Shown here in pieces: positions 1 to 9,900 of a stretch of 64,000 nt of DNA. The notes below the pieces were generated by a model, which had not been told where the DNA came from, made no database searches, and saw only the letters and a list, made by a program, of their open reading frames with translations. Positions within the stretch are counted from its first letter, which is position 1, and each line of letters begins with the position of its first letter. The DNA is from CAYYBE01 sp964470345. GTDB lineage: Bacteria; Babelota; Babeliae; Babelales; Babelaceae. The stretch covers positions 1 to 64,000 of the forward strand of contig CAYYBE010000002.1 of assembly GCA_964470345.1 (NCBI GenBank), read 5' to 3'. The position numbers and the translations under genes were made by a program.

Positions 1-3000
1 AAACATAGTCGTCGCCTAATGCATTAACAAATGCTTCGTTCAATTTTGTTGCGGTATGGGCTGCATCATCAGGAAACTCTTGCGAAAAAAGAACTCCGGT
101 GCCACTCGTACGAACTTTGCCAAGAGGAATTGTGTAGATCGATGATGGCTGATTCAAACTTACTTGAGCAAGACCTGCATTATTGATGTACACAAAATTG
201 TCAGTATTGGGTGCAGCAGTCGTTGTCGTTGTTAACCAGTTTACCAATTTCAGATTATCAACCCCTGCCGTTGTTTGCATCAGATAGCCACTACCAGCAG
301 AAACAGTAACAACCAACGATGCTGATGATGCAGAGAGCAGACCACCTTCAAGCACACCGAGGTTCGTACCATCATTCAGCGCGGGCGCAACGTTAGTTAT
401 CACATCAAAGGTACGTCCTATATTGAACGGCGCTAAGGTTGTTAAGCCACCATCAGTTGGTTTCGTTAATAAAAGTGCAAGATGAGAAACTGCGGGATCA
501 ATCGACACTTTTGCACTATCAAATTGACCGGAGATAGAGCCTTGAATCTGAGCGTCAGTCACGACGATATCATTCGTATTATTTGCTGCAATAAAACCAA
601 AGAGTGTTAATCTCGACCCGAACATGAACGGTGTCGCTTCAATTGCACGCTCATAGCCACTGACACTTGCATTACCAATTTCTACGAGAGCTCCAAAGAG
701 CATTGAGAGAAAGCGTGAACCTGTCGCTGGAGCAACCGTGGTAGAACCACAGCGTAAACTTCCTGCAAAAAAGAATGAACCTGGTCCGCGGACAAAAGCG
801 ACCTTTCCATTTGCTGCAGGAGCACCGGTTGTAAATTGACTGACCAAAACACCAGCAGACTGAGGATAGGCTCCATCGGTAATATCAAAAACCGTATTCA
901 TCACCGCTGAGTCAAGAACTTCACCAATAACAATCGTCACAAACGCGCTTTGTTTTGGTAAAGCACTATTATCAACTCTGACGCCAATATCATTTGAACC
1001 AAAGTCGATATTATAGATCGTTATCTCACCACCCGTTACACCGATAGCTGCTTTGCCAGCTCCTGTTGCACCCTGTAACGTCAGTTGTTGAAGGAACGAA
1101 CGGGTTAACGGATAGTCAACGGTAAGCAGATCTTGGTTTGGATCATTTGCCTGTAAGATGACTGATCCTTCATTCAGACCAACAATACTCACATAGGGTT
1201 TGAGCGCTACCGGATTATCTTCACCATAAATACCAGGGGCTACTGAGACAAGATAGAGATTGGTTGGGCTTGCGTCAGTAATTGCCGCTAATGCTGCTTT
1301 AACAGAACTAAATTGGTTTGGTGCCGTCAAAAGCCCTTTATGAACATAGAGAATATTTTGTGGTGATACGTTTGCAAACAGATCATAGACCGGAGCTCTG
1401 AACGTTGAGGTTCCCACTACGTCGAGTCCATTGGCTGTAATCACCTGTGCCGCAAAGCTACCACTTCCATCACGCAGAACAAGCGTGTTGGGTACATTGC
1501 TACTCGTTGCTCCAAACAGCGGGCCAAACGGCACCGTTGCTTGGGTAACGTTACCTGAGCTATCGATCGCTAAGATACTATCGGCAGCAGTTGTCGATGG
1601 ATTTTGGAAAAGGCGTAATGCAGGCGCTTGCGTCGTGGCCTGTCCCGTAACGATAACTGCTGGCTCTGCAGCGCTTGTTGCTACGCGAAGCTGGCCGGTC
1701 ATCGTGTCGCCAATTTTTAATACGTTTGCCGATGCCGCACCAGAAACGTTACCTACGATATTTCCAGTGACATCACCAAGCAGATTGCCGACGACGTTGC
1801 CTGTTACATTACCAAGTACGTTACCAACTAAGTTGCCCGTAACATTACCCGTTATATCACCAAGAACGTTACCAACAACGTTGCCCGTAACGTTACCTAG
1901 TAAGCTCCCCGTTACGTTGCCACTGACGTTACCCGTTACATTGCCAATGAGATTGGCGGTAATCACACCCGCAGCAAAGTTGCCCGAGCTGTCACGTAAC
2001 ACCAGTGTGTTGGGGACATTCGTACTCGTGCCCGCCGTTAAAAAGCCAACATTTGTTGGCGTCGTAGTAACGTTGCCCGAGCTGTCAATTGCTAAAAGAT
2101 AATCTTGATCTGATGCTGGTGCGTTGGTAAGCAGCTGCAATGCCGGCGCAGTTGCGTTCATAATGCGCAAACTTCCCGTCATCGTGTCGCCGATTTTTAA
2201 GACGTTTTCCGACGCCGCACCGCTCACGTTACCAACAACATTGCCAGTTACATCACCCAACAGATTACCTGCAACATTGCCCGTTACGTTACCAAGAACA
2301 TTACCTACTAAGTTACCCGTAACGTTACCCGTCACGTCACCTAAGACATTACCAACAACGTTACCCGTCACATTACCCAGTAAGCTGCCAGTAACCTGGC
2401 CACTGACGTTACCCGTTACATTGCCAATCAAATTGGCAGTAACAGTTGATGCAGCGAAATTGCCAGAGCTATCACGCAAGACCAGTGTATTCGGAATATT
2501 AGTACTCGTACCCGCGGTTAAGAGGCCCACGGCAGTTGGCGTTCTTGTGACGTTGCCCGAGCTGTCAATCGCCAAAAGATAATCTGCGTCTGATGCTGGA
2601 CTGTTCGTAAGCAGCTGCAATGCAGGAGCAGTTGTGTTCATAATGCGCAAACTTCCCGTCATCGTGTCGCCAATTTTCAAAACGTTTTCTGATGCGGCAC
2701 CGCTCACGTTACCAACAACGCTACCCGTTACATCACCAAGCAAATTACCCACGACGTTGCCCGTTACGTTACCCAGAACATTACCTACTAAGTTACCCGT
2801 AACATTACCCGTCACATCACCGAGAATATTTCCAACGACATTACCCGTTACATTGCCCAGCAAGCTGCCCGTTACGTTGCCACTGACGTTACCTGTTACG
2901 TTGCCAACGAGATTAGCGGTAATTACACCCGCGGCGAAGCGGCCAGAGCTGTCACGAAAAACGAGCGTGTCGGGAATATTGGAACTGGTACTATTGATTA

Positions 3001-6000
3001 AAAGGCCCACACTTGTTGGTGTCGTTGTGACGTTGCCCGAGCTGTCGATTGCTAAAAGATAATCTGCGTCTGATGCTGGTGCGTTGGTAAGCAGCTGTAA
3101 TGCCGGAGCAGTCGTATTCATAATGCGCAAGCTTCCCGTCATCGTGTCGCCAATTTTTAAGACGTTTTCTGATGCAGCACCACTTACGTTACCAACAACA
3201 TTGCCGGTGACATCGCCAAGCAAATTGCCGACGACGTTGCCCGTGACGTTACCAAGAACATTACCTACTAAGTTGCCGGTTACGTTACCTGTCACGTCAC
3301 CTAAGACGTTACCAACAACGTTACCCGTTACGTTACCGAGCAGGCTCCCCGTTACTTGACCACTCACATTACCCGTGACGTTGCCAATAAGATTGGCAGT
3401 AATCACACCCGCAGCGAAATCGCCAGAGCTGTCACGAAAAACAAGCGTTTCGGGAATATTGGAACTTGTGCTATTGATTAAGAGACTCACTTGGGTCGTT
3501 GTCGTTGTAACATTACCCAAAGTATCGATTGCTAAAAGATAATCTTGCGCTGACGCTGGTGCGTTGGTAAGCAGTTGCAAGGCCGGCGCGGTTCCGTTCA
3601 TGATACGCAAACTTCCGGTCATCGTATCGCCCGTTTTCAAAACGTTTTCCGATGCGGCACCGCTCACATCACCAACCACATTACCCGTTACATCGCCGAG
3701 CAGATTACCGGTTACATTACCTGTAACATTACCCAAAATATTGCCAACAACGTTACCCGTTACATTGCCCAGTACATCAGCAGTTATTGTTTGTGCTGCA
3801 AAATTGCCCGAAGCATCGCGCATTACCAATGTTGTTGGTACACTACTGCTCGTTGCCGACAACCATGTTAATTGTCCAAGCGTTGCCGATTGTGTAAGTA
3901 CCTGATTTTCCGCTGTCCCTTGTTCAGTGGGGAGCAGGAGCGCATAGCTTGCATTAACCGTTGTTGGAGCATTGAGCCCAACAGAGTTCCCCGTACTGGT
4001 GCCATCATAGAATTGAATACCGCCGGTTGTTGTTACTTTACCTTCAAACGCAGCATCACCGGTTACCAACAGACCGCGACCAATAAGAACACCACCACGA
4101 ACATCAAGCTCTCCATTAATGGATGAGTCACTGCGCGTTGCTAAGGTCCCCGCCTCAATACCACCTGCTTCAAGTTGCTGGATATAGGCACCACCAAGAT
4201 CAATAATTTGCAAACGATCATCAGTGGCATTGATGACATAGGCATAGCGCCCCTGCACATAGAACGACTTCGGGTTGGTTCCATTGGTACTGATACTACT
4301 GACAATCTGCGGATTGGTTGGTGTACTAACATCAATAGCGATAATAAGATGACTTCCATTGGTGATCGTATAGACATACCGCCCTTGGGTATAGACATCC
4401 CACGGCTGTTGACCACCACCGGGAATCGTAAGAGTTCCTACAACGGTTGGATTGTTCGGATTACCGATATCAATAACTTGGAAGGTATCATTGCCTGAGC
4501 AGACCGCGTAGGCATAGCGCCCTTGCACGTCGAGTGATTGGGGAGCGCTTCCCACTCCAGTAGATACCACACCCACCGACAGAGGATGTTGCTGGTCATG
4601 TAAATCAATAACCTCTACTGCGTCTGCGCCTTTGTCGGTCACATAGGCATAGCGCCCCTGGACAAAGAGTGTTTCAACGCCCGTGAATTCACCCGCGATA
4701 ACGCCAATTCTTAAGGGATGGCTTGGATTACTGACATCGATAACATTAAAATTTTGGCCACTCGTGTCAACAACATAGGCATAGGGGCCCTGCACATAAA
4801 TAGATGTCGGTTGGCTCAAGATTCCCGACATAGTACTTATGACAAGTGGAGCGCTCTGATTACTCACATCAATAATTTGTAAAGTCCCCGAATTTGTCAC
4901 GATATAGGCAAAGGTTCCATTGACGTGTATGGCATTCGGCTGCGCAGCAGTCGTTACGCGGCCCAAAGGAGTTGGGCTCTCTTGATTACTAACATCAATT
5001 ACCTGGAGCGTATTGCTCGTACCATTGACAACGTAGGCATAGCGACCTTGCACAAAAATTTGATTCGGCCCGCTATCAGTTCCCGTACTTCCTCGTTGTA
5101 AAAATTTTTGACCGACCGTTAATTGCGTAAACGGCGCATCGGTTCCCATACCAACTCCCGTTGGATTGGCAACCAATTGTTCAAGAGCACCTGCAACCAA
5201 AGCAACAGAATCGGCAGTAGGGAAATATAATCCGGTCGTAGTATTACCGGCTTGATTAATCGCTGCAAAACCGGTTGAACCAGCATTAAGCGTTATGGCA
5301 CTTGTTGCAAAATTACCGGAACTATCACGCAAGACTAAGGTGTTTGGAATATTAGAGCTTGTTCCAACTGCTAATGCACTAATCGTCGCCGTTGACCGTA
5401 GTATGTTACCTTGAGCATCAAGCATCAGCATGACGTCAGTTGGCTGTGAGGGCGGATTATTGAGTAAGCGCACTGCTGGCGCTTGCGTAGTCCCCTGCCC
5501 CGTCAGCACCAACGCTGCATCAGTTGCATCACTGATACGCAACTGTCCGGTCATCGTATCGCCCACTTTCAAAACGTTTGCTGAGGCCGCACCAGAGACA
5601 TTACCGACTACATTTCCTGTAATATCACCCAGTACATTACCGATAAGATTGCCGTATACCGTACCGGTTACATCACCAAGCAAATTCCCAACAACACTGC
5701 CCGTTACATTCCCCAGCAAACCACCAAAAACCGTTCCTGAAAGATTACCCGTAACATCGCCCAAAAGATTTCCGACAACATTACCTGTTACATTACCAAC
5801 TAAGCCGCCAAAAACCGTTCCGCTCACCGTGCCCGTTACGTTGCCAAGCAAACCTGCCGCAATCGTACCGGCAGCGAAATTGCCTGAGCCATCACGCAAG
5901 ACAAGTGCATTGGGAACATTACCACTTGTTCCTGAAGCGCCGAGCGCATTAATCTGTACATTCGATTGGGTTACGTTTCCGGAACTATCGATTGCTAAAA

Positions 6001-6853
6001 CAAAATCGGTCAATGCTGAGGGTGCATTGGTCACCAACTGCAACGCCGGTGCGCTCGAATTGGCAATACGCAATGTTCCAGTCATCGTGTCACCCGTGCG
6101 CAGCACGTTAGCTGATGCAGCACCAGAGAGATTTCCTATAACATCACCCGTCACATTCCCCGTATGATACCCAATCAAGTTTGCTGTCATGGTTCCGGCA
6201 GCAAAGCCGCCATCAATAAGATCACGCTGCACCAAAGCTCCCGGCACATTGCTACTGGTACCGCCAGAAACAGCACCAATCGTAATACCCGAGTTAATCA
6301 AATTTCCTGATCCATCTACGGCCAAAATTATATCTGAAGGGTTTAAAAAAGTTGGTAGGCCCAGCAAACGGAGCGGAGGTGCTTGCGTTGTCCCATCGCC
6401 GGTCAATACTGCTGCAGGAGCCGATGGCAGAGCCGTGCCAATAAATTCTTGCGCGTATGCCGTTGAGATATTCACAATAGGATTACCGGCCATATTCAGT
6501 GGTCCGGTAATCCGAGCTCCATTGGTCACGATCAAGTTTTTTGTCGTTACTGAGTTCACCACATCAAGGTCAGTATAGGTAGCGTGCGCGATATGCGTAT
6601 GCTGCACATTGAGCGTATCGGTCGTCAATGTTTGGTTCACCACCATAGTGTCTGTTGCAAGATTGCGAAATCTTCCATCACGCAGTGCCTCTTGCGTCGG
6701 CAACGTTTGGGGATGTTGCGGAATATGGGCTGGAACGACCGTATGCCCCGGACGTGGTGATTTTTCTGGAATCTCTTTTTCAGGACTTTGGGGAAATGCG
6801 ACACAAAAAAGCTGCGCCACTATAGCACATACTACTACTCGTTTCAGCTTCAC
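1..6853 (-). CDS. Giant secreted fibre protein, N-terminal ~2284 residues (3' end outside window)
   Basis: First of three paralogous fibre genes; the reading frame is open through base 1, so the C-terminus is not seen. Translation starts at GTG (6851-6853) behind the ribosome site AAGGAGT, and residues 1-20 form a signal peptide (VKLKRVVVCAIVAQLFCVAF). Next come a Pro-rich stretch (EKSPRPGHTVVP) and a conserved module ending in TTKNLIVTNGARITG. After that there are repeats of GDTMTG, GNF(A/T)A and GN(V/L)x tetrapeptides, and one block of seven LVIVD repeats (4200-5085). Four exact 480-bp units follow (1681-3600), then a pectin-lyase-like stretch near 60-1390 containing NILYVHKG. The order matches the 5407-residue neighbour, so a peptidase S74 end is expected but unseen. 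The protein is inferred to be exported and to form a surface fibre; ligand and assembly are unknown. Confidence 0.88.
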   Translation of the reverse strand, partial: MKLKRVVVCAIVAQLFCVAFPQSPEKEIPEKSPRPGHTVVPAHIPQHPQTLPTQEALRDGRFRNLATDTMVVNQTLTTDTLNVQHTHIAHATYTDLDVVNSVTTKNLIVTNGARITGPLNMAGNPIVNISTAYAQEFIGTALPSAPAAVLTGDGTTQAPPLRLLGLPTFLNPSDIILAVDGSGNLINSGITIGAVSGGTSSNVPGALVQRDLIDGGFAAGTMTANLIGYHTGNVTGDVIGNLSGAASANVLRTGDTMTGTLRIANSSAPALQLVTNAPSALTDFVLAIDSSGNVTQSNVQINALGASGTSGNVPNALVLRDGSGNFAAGTIAAGLLGNVTGTVSGTVFGGLVGNVTGNVVGNLLGDVTGNLSGTVFGGLLGNVTGSVVGNLLGDVTGTVYGNLIGNVLGDITGNVVGNVSGAASANVLKVGDTMTGQLRISDATDAALVLTGQGTTQAPAVRLLNNPPSQPTDVMLMLDAQGNILRSTATISALAVGTSSNIPNTLVLRDSSGNFATSAITLNAGSTGFAAINQAGNTTTGLYFPTADSVALVAGALEQLVANPTGVGMGTDAPFTQLTVGQKFLQRGSTGTDSGPNQIFVQGRYAYVVNGTSNTLQVIDVSNQESPTPLGRVTTAAQPNAIHVNGTFAYIVTNSGTLQIIDVSNQSAPLVISTMSGILSQPTSIYVQGPYAYVVDTSGQNFNVIDVSNPSHPLRIGVIAGEFTGVETLFVQGRYAYVTDKGADAVEVIDLHDQQHPLSVGVVSTGVGSAPQSLDVQGRYAYAVCSGNDTFQVIDIGNPNNPTVVGTLTIPGGGQQPWDVYTQGRYVYTITNGSHLIIAIDVSTPTNPQIVSSISTNGTNPKSFYVQGRYAYVINATDDRLQIIDLGGAYIQQLEAGGIEAGTLATRSDSSINGELDVRGGVLIGRGLLVTGDAAFEGKVTTTGGIQFYDGTSTGNSVGLNAPTTVNASYALLLPTEQGTAENQVLTQSATLGQLTWLSATSSSVPTTLVMRDASGNFAAQTITADVLGNVTGNVVGNILGNVTGNVTGNLLGDVTGNVVGDVSGAASENVLKTGDTMTGSLRIMNGTAPALQLLTNAPASAQDYLLAIDTLGNVTTTTTQVSLLINSTSSNIPETLVFRDSSGDFAAGVITANLIGNVTGNVSGQVTGSLLGNVTGNVVGNVLGDVTGNVTGNLVGNVLGNVTGNVVGNLLGDVTGNVVGNVSGAASENVLKIGDTMTGSLRIMNTTAPALQLLTNAPASDADYLLAIDSSGNVTTTPTSVGLLINSTSSNIPDTLVFRDSSGRFAAGVITANLVGNVTGNVSGNVTGSLLGNVTGNVVGNILGDVTGNVTGNLVGNVLGNVTGNVVGNLLGDVTGSVVGNVSGAASENVLKIGDTMTGSLRIMNTTAPALQLLTNSPASDADYLLAIDSSGNVTRTPTAVGLLTAGTSTNIPNTLVLRDSSGNFAASTVTANLIGNVTGNVSGQVTGSLLGNVTGNVVGNVLGDVTGNVTGNLVGNVLGNVTGNVAGNLLGDVTGNVVGNVSGAASENVLKIGDTMTGSLRIMNATAPALQLLTNAPASDQDYLLAIDSSGNVTTTPTNVGFLTAGTSTNVPNTLVLRDSSGNFAAGVITANLIGNVTGNVSGNVTGSLLGNVTGNVVGNVLGDITGNVTGNLVGNVLGNVTGNVVGNLLGDVTGNIVGNVSGAASANVLKIGDTMTGQLRVATSAAEPAVIVTGQATTQAPALRLFQNPSTTAADSILAIDSSGNVTQATVPFGPLFGATSSNVPNTLVLRDGSGSFAAQVITANGLDVVGTSTFRAPVYDLFANVSPQNILYVHKGLLTAPNQFSSVKAALAAITDASPTNLYLVSVAPGIYGEDNPVALKPYVSIVGLNEGSVILQANDPNQDLLTVDYPLTRSFLQQLTLQGATGAGKAAIGVTGGEITIYNIDFGSNDIGVRVDNSALPKQSAFVTIVIGEVLDSAVMNTVFDITDGAYPQSAGVLVSQFTTGAPAANGKVAFVRGPGSFFFAGSLRCGSTTVAPATGSRFLSMLFGALVEIGNASVSGYERAIEATPFMFGSRLTLFGFIAANNTNDIVVTDAQIQGSISGQFDSAKVSIDPAVSHLALLLTKPTDGGLTTLAPFNIGRTFDVITNVAPALNDGTNLGVLEGGLLSASSASLVVTVSAGSGYLMQTTAGVDNLKLVNWLTTTTTAAPNTDNFVYINNAGLAQVSLNQPSSIYTIPLGKVRTSGTGVLFSQEFPDDAAHTATKLNEAFVNALGDDYV
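1681..3600 (-). repeat. Four tandem 480-bp units within the first fibre gene
   Basis: The block encoding GDTMTG followed by NVL(K/N) recurs at 1681, 2161, 2641, 3121 and 3601, exactly 480 bp apart with no net indel (160 residues per unit). Each unit carries a GN(V/L)x tetrapeptide array, then LVLRD-type and AIDS(S/V)GNVTQ-type segments. The second fibre gene has the same four-unit arrangement. Confidence 0.9.
4200..5085 (-). repeat. LVIVD block of seven repeats in the first fibre gene
   Basis: Seven copies of a ~42-residue repeat with the signature VQGRYAYV(V/T) then (V/I)DVSN. From the N-terminal side the signatures are VQGRYAYVV, VNGTFAYIV, VQGPYAYVV, VQGRYAYVT, VQGRYAYAV, TQGRYVYTI and VQGRYAYVI. 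Seven LVIVD repeats suggest one seven-bladed beta-propeller. The odd second blade (VNGT) is shared with the first block of the next fibre gene, which points to descent from one ancestor. Confidence 0.85.
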
Positions 6854-6898
6854 GTTCTACTCCTTCAATGAAGGGATATCTCTTCAATTAATGAGTAG

Positions 6899-6928
6899 AC
6901 TCTAGTCACAAATGAGTGCTTTAGTCAA
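6899..6928 (-). promoter_or_regulatory. Promoter of the first fibre gene
   Basis: On the minus strand, TTGACT (6923-6928), an 18-bp spacer and TAGAGT (6899-6904) lie about 45 bp before the GTG start. The same two hexamers with the same spacing precede the other two fibre genes. Confidence 0.65.
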
Positions 6929-6948
6929 GTTCTGGTAATCTCATACCA

Positions 6949-9900
6949 CTATCGCTCACGCAGCGTCTTGAGCTGCGCCTGCATACTTGCAATCGTTACC
7001 AACAAATCTTGAATCGTTTTCTTTTGTGTTATAAACGTCGCTTGTAAACTACTGTCAGTTTGTAAGAGAGCACGTATTGTTCTCTGCTGACTTTCAAGCT
7101 GCTGCTGCTGTTTTTGCACCTGCTTAATCGTAGGAGCGTGCAACGTCGAGTCGATATAGTTCATAATTAATCCATTACTGTCACGATTAATAATCGTTGG
7201 ATAGACCTGTGCAAGATCCTCTGCAATAAAGCCATACATGCCTTTTCCGCCACCATAGGCTTGTTTATAATCATATTTGACGGGAGTTAACGAGTAGAGC
7301 AGATCTGCTTCAGTTGTTAATGGCACAATATTTTCTTTAAAGCGACGGCTTGAAGAGAAGACACCAACGTTACCATTGGCATCAGCACCCAATTGCGTAC
7401 CAAAAGTTCCGCTTGGAATATTCACTAAACGGAGCGGCGAAGTTGTTGCTGTTCCCGTGCCCGAACCCGTAGCATTGATCGCCGTTATCTGCCCTTGCAC
7501 AGCAAGATTTCTGCCAATGATCGCGCCACCTTTAACATCAAGGTCATTACCAATTGCAACGCTACCACGTGTTGCAAGCGTACCTGTTTCGATACCCCCT
7601 GCTTCCAGCTGTTGGATATAGGTACCGCCAAGGTCAACAACTTGCATGCTGGCCGTATTGTAGTTAACTATGTAGGCATAACGTCCTTGCACACAACAGG
7701 CACGCGGCCCGCCACTATTTTTCATCGCACCAACTAGCAAAGGGTTGCTTGGTGTACTCACGTCAACAATGCTTAACATATTATTGGTAATGCCCGGGAT
7801 ATAGACATAGTTACCCTGCACGCAAATAGTACGTGGCGCAATAATATTGCCCAGTGTCCCTACAAGCACAGGGTTAGTTGGGTCTTTCACATCAATAACC
7901 GACATACTATTGGCACTCAGATTCGCGACATAGGCATAGCGCCCCTGCACGCAGACATCATGTGCACCACCAAGACTGCCAAGCGTTCCTACAATACTTG
8001 GAGCCGTTGGATTACTGACATCAATAATCGACAACGAACTCGCACCAAAGTTAGCGACGTAGGCATAGCGACCTTGTACGTACACACCCGCAGGACCATT
8101 CATACCACTTTGCGTCGCAACAATGTTTGGTGCGGCTGGATTACTCACATCGACAATCGACATCGTTGTCCCGCTACTCGAACCATAATTCCCTACATAG
8201 GCGTAACGGCCCTGCACATAGACACGATAGGGTCCAGTGAGACCTGTTTGTGTTCCTACAATAACAGGACTACTTGGGTTGCTGACATCAACAATAGTCA
8301 TCGTATTCGCACCAAGGTTCGTAACATAGGCATAGCGCCCTTGTACATACATACCAATAGCCGATGTAAAACCTGCAAGATTTGCCTTAAGAGCAGGAGC
8401 ATCTGGGTTACTCACATCAATAATTGTCATTACGCTCGCACCTTGGTTGGCTATATAGACATACCGGCCTTGAACATAAATAGCCGCTGGATTTGCTCCT
8501 GTCGCCGCACTACCCCTGACAGTACCAACCGTATTGGTTAATACAAGATCACCCAACACGCTGGAACTACCCGATGCCATAAACCCGCGGCCAAACGTTA
8601 CGCCACCACGTACATCAAGGTCATTGCCAACGGCACAATCCTGTCGTACTGCTAACGTTCCTGTTTCAATGCCGCCCGTTTCAAGCTGCTGTACATAAGA
8701 ACCACCAAGATCAACAACTTGCAGGGTATTGGCATTTCGATTAGCGACGTAGGCATAACGTCCCTGCACAAACACTGAAAATGGTCCAGCTGCAACAGAG
8801 ATCGTATCCCGCACAACTGGGCTACTTGGATTGCTGACATCAAGAATTACCAACGTATTGCTCACATAATTCACTACATAGGCATAGCGCCCCTGTACAT
8901 ACACTCCATTAGGATTTGTTCCTCCTGTTCCAAACGCGCTTCCGACAAGGGATGGGTTGCCTGGATTGCTAATATCAATGATCGACATCAAATTACTTGT
9001 CTGGCCTACTATGTAGGCATAGCGCCCTTGGACATACAGAGCACCAACTCCAAACCCAATACCTGTTGCAAATACTTTCAGGAGTGAAGGGCTATTCGGA
9101 TTACTGACGTCAATAATTGCCAGCGTGCCGCTATTCTGATTTGTTACGTAGGCATAGCGCCCTTGCACAAAAACATAAAATGGAGCTGAACCTCCGGTGG
9201 TAATAGTACTAACCACTAAAGGATTCGTTGGATTACTCACATCAACAATCGATAATGAACCTCCTGAATTTACTACATATGCATACCGTCCCTGCACATA
9301 AAGCCCAGCTAGCTGTCCACCAATCGTAGCGATACCCACGACCAAGGGGTTCGCAGGATTACTCACATCAATGATATACAAGAACCCATTTGTCGTTGGT
9401 ACATAGGCATAGCGTCCCTGTACATGAACTGCAAAAGGATTCGAGTTTATGTCGACAACGAGCGATCCCACAAGCGTGAGGTTATTCGGATCACTGACAT
9501 CAATAACAGACAAAGTCCCGGCAGTCGTATAATTCACTACATAGGCATAGCGTCCTTGTACATAGACAGAGGTCGGACTAGCACTTCCCGTTCCGGTACT
9601 GCCGGCAAGCGTAAGCTTTGCATCTACCGTCAATTGGGTAAATGGTGCCGTTGTACCAATACCAACGCCGGTACTGTTGGCGTATAATTTTTGCGCGCTA
9701 TTGACCACAAGAGCAAGCTGATTGGTTCCGGGGGAATAAAGTCCCGTTGTTCCACTGCCCGCAAAGTTTAATGCGGGTGCTCCAGCTGTTCCTGCGTTGA
9801 CGGTAAGAGCGCTGGCAGCAAAGCTCCCGGCTGCATTTCGCAATACACCGGCATTAGGAACATTCCCACTCGTTGCATTAACAATGATTGATGTTCGCGT

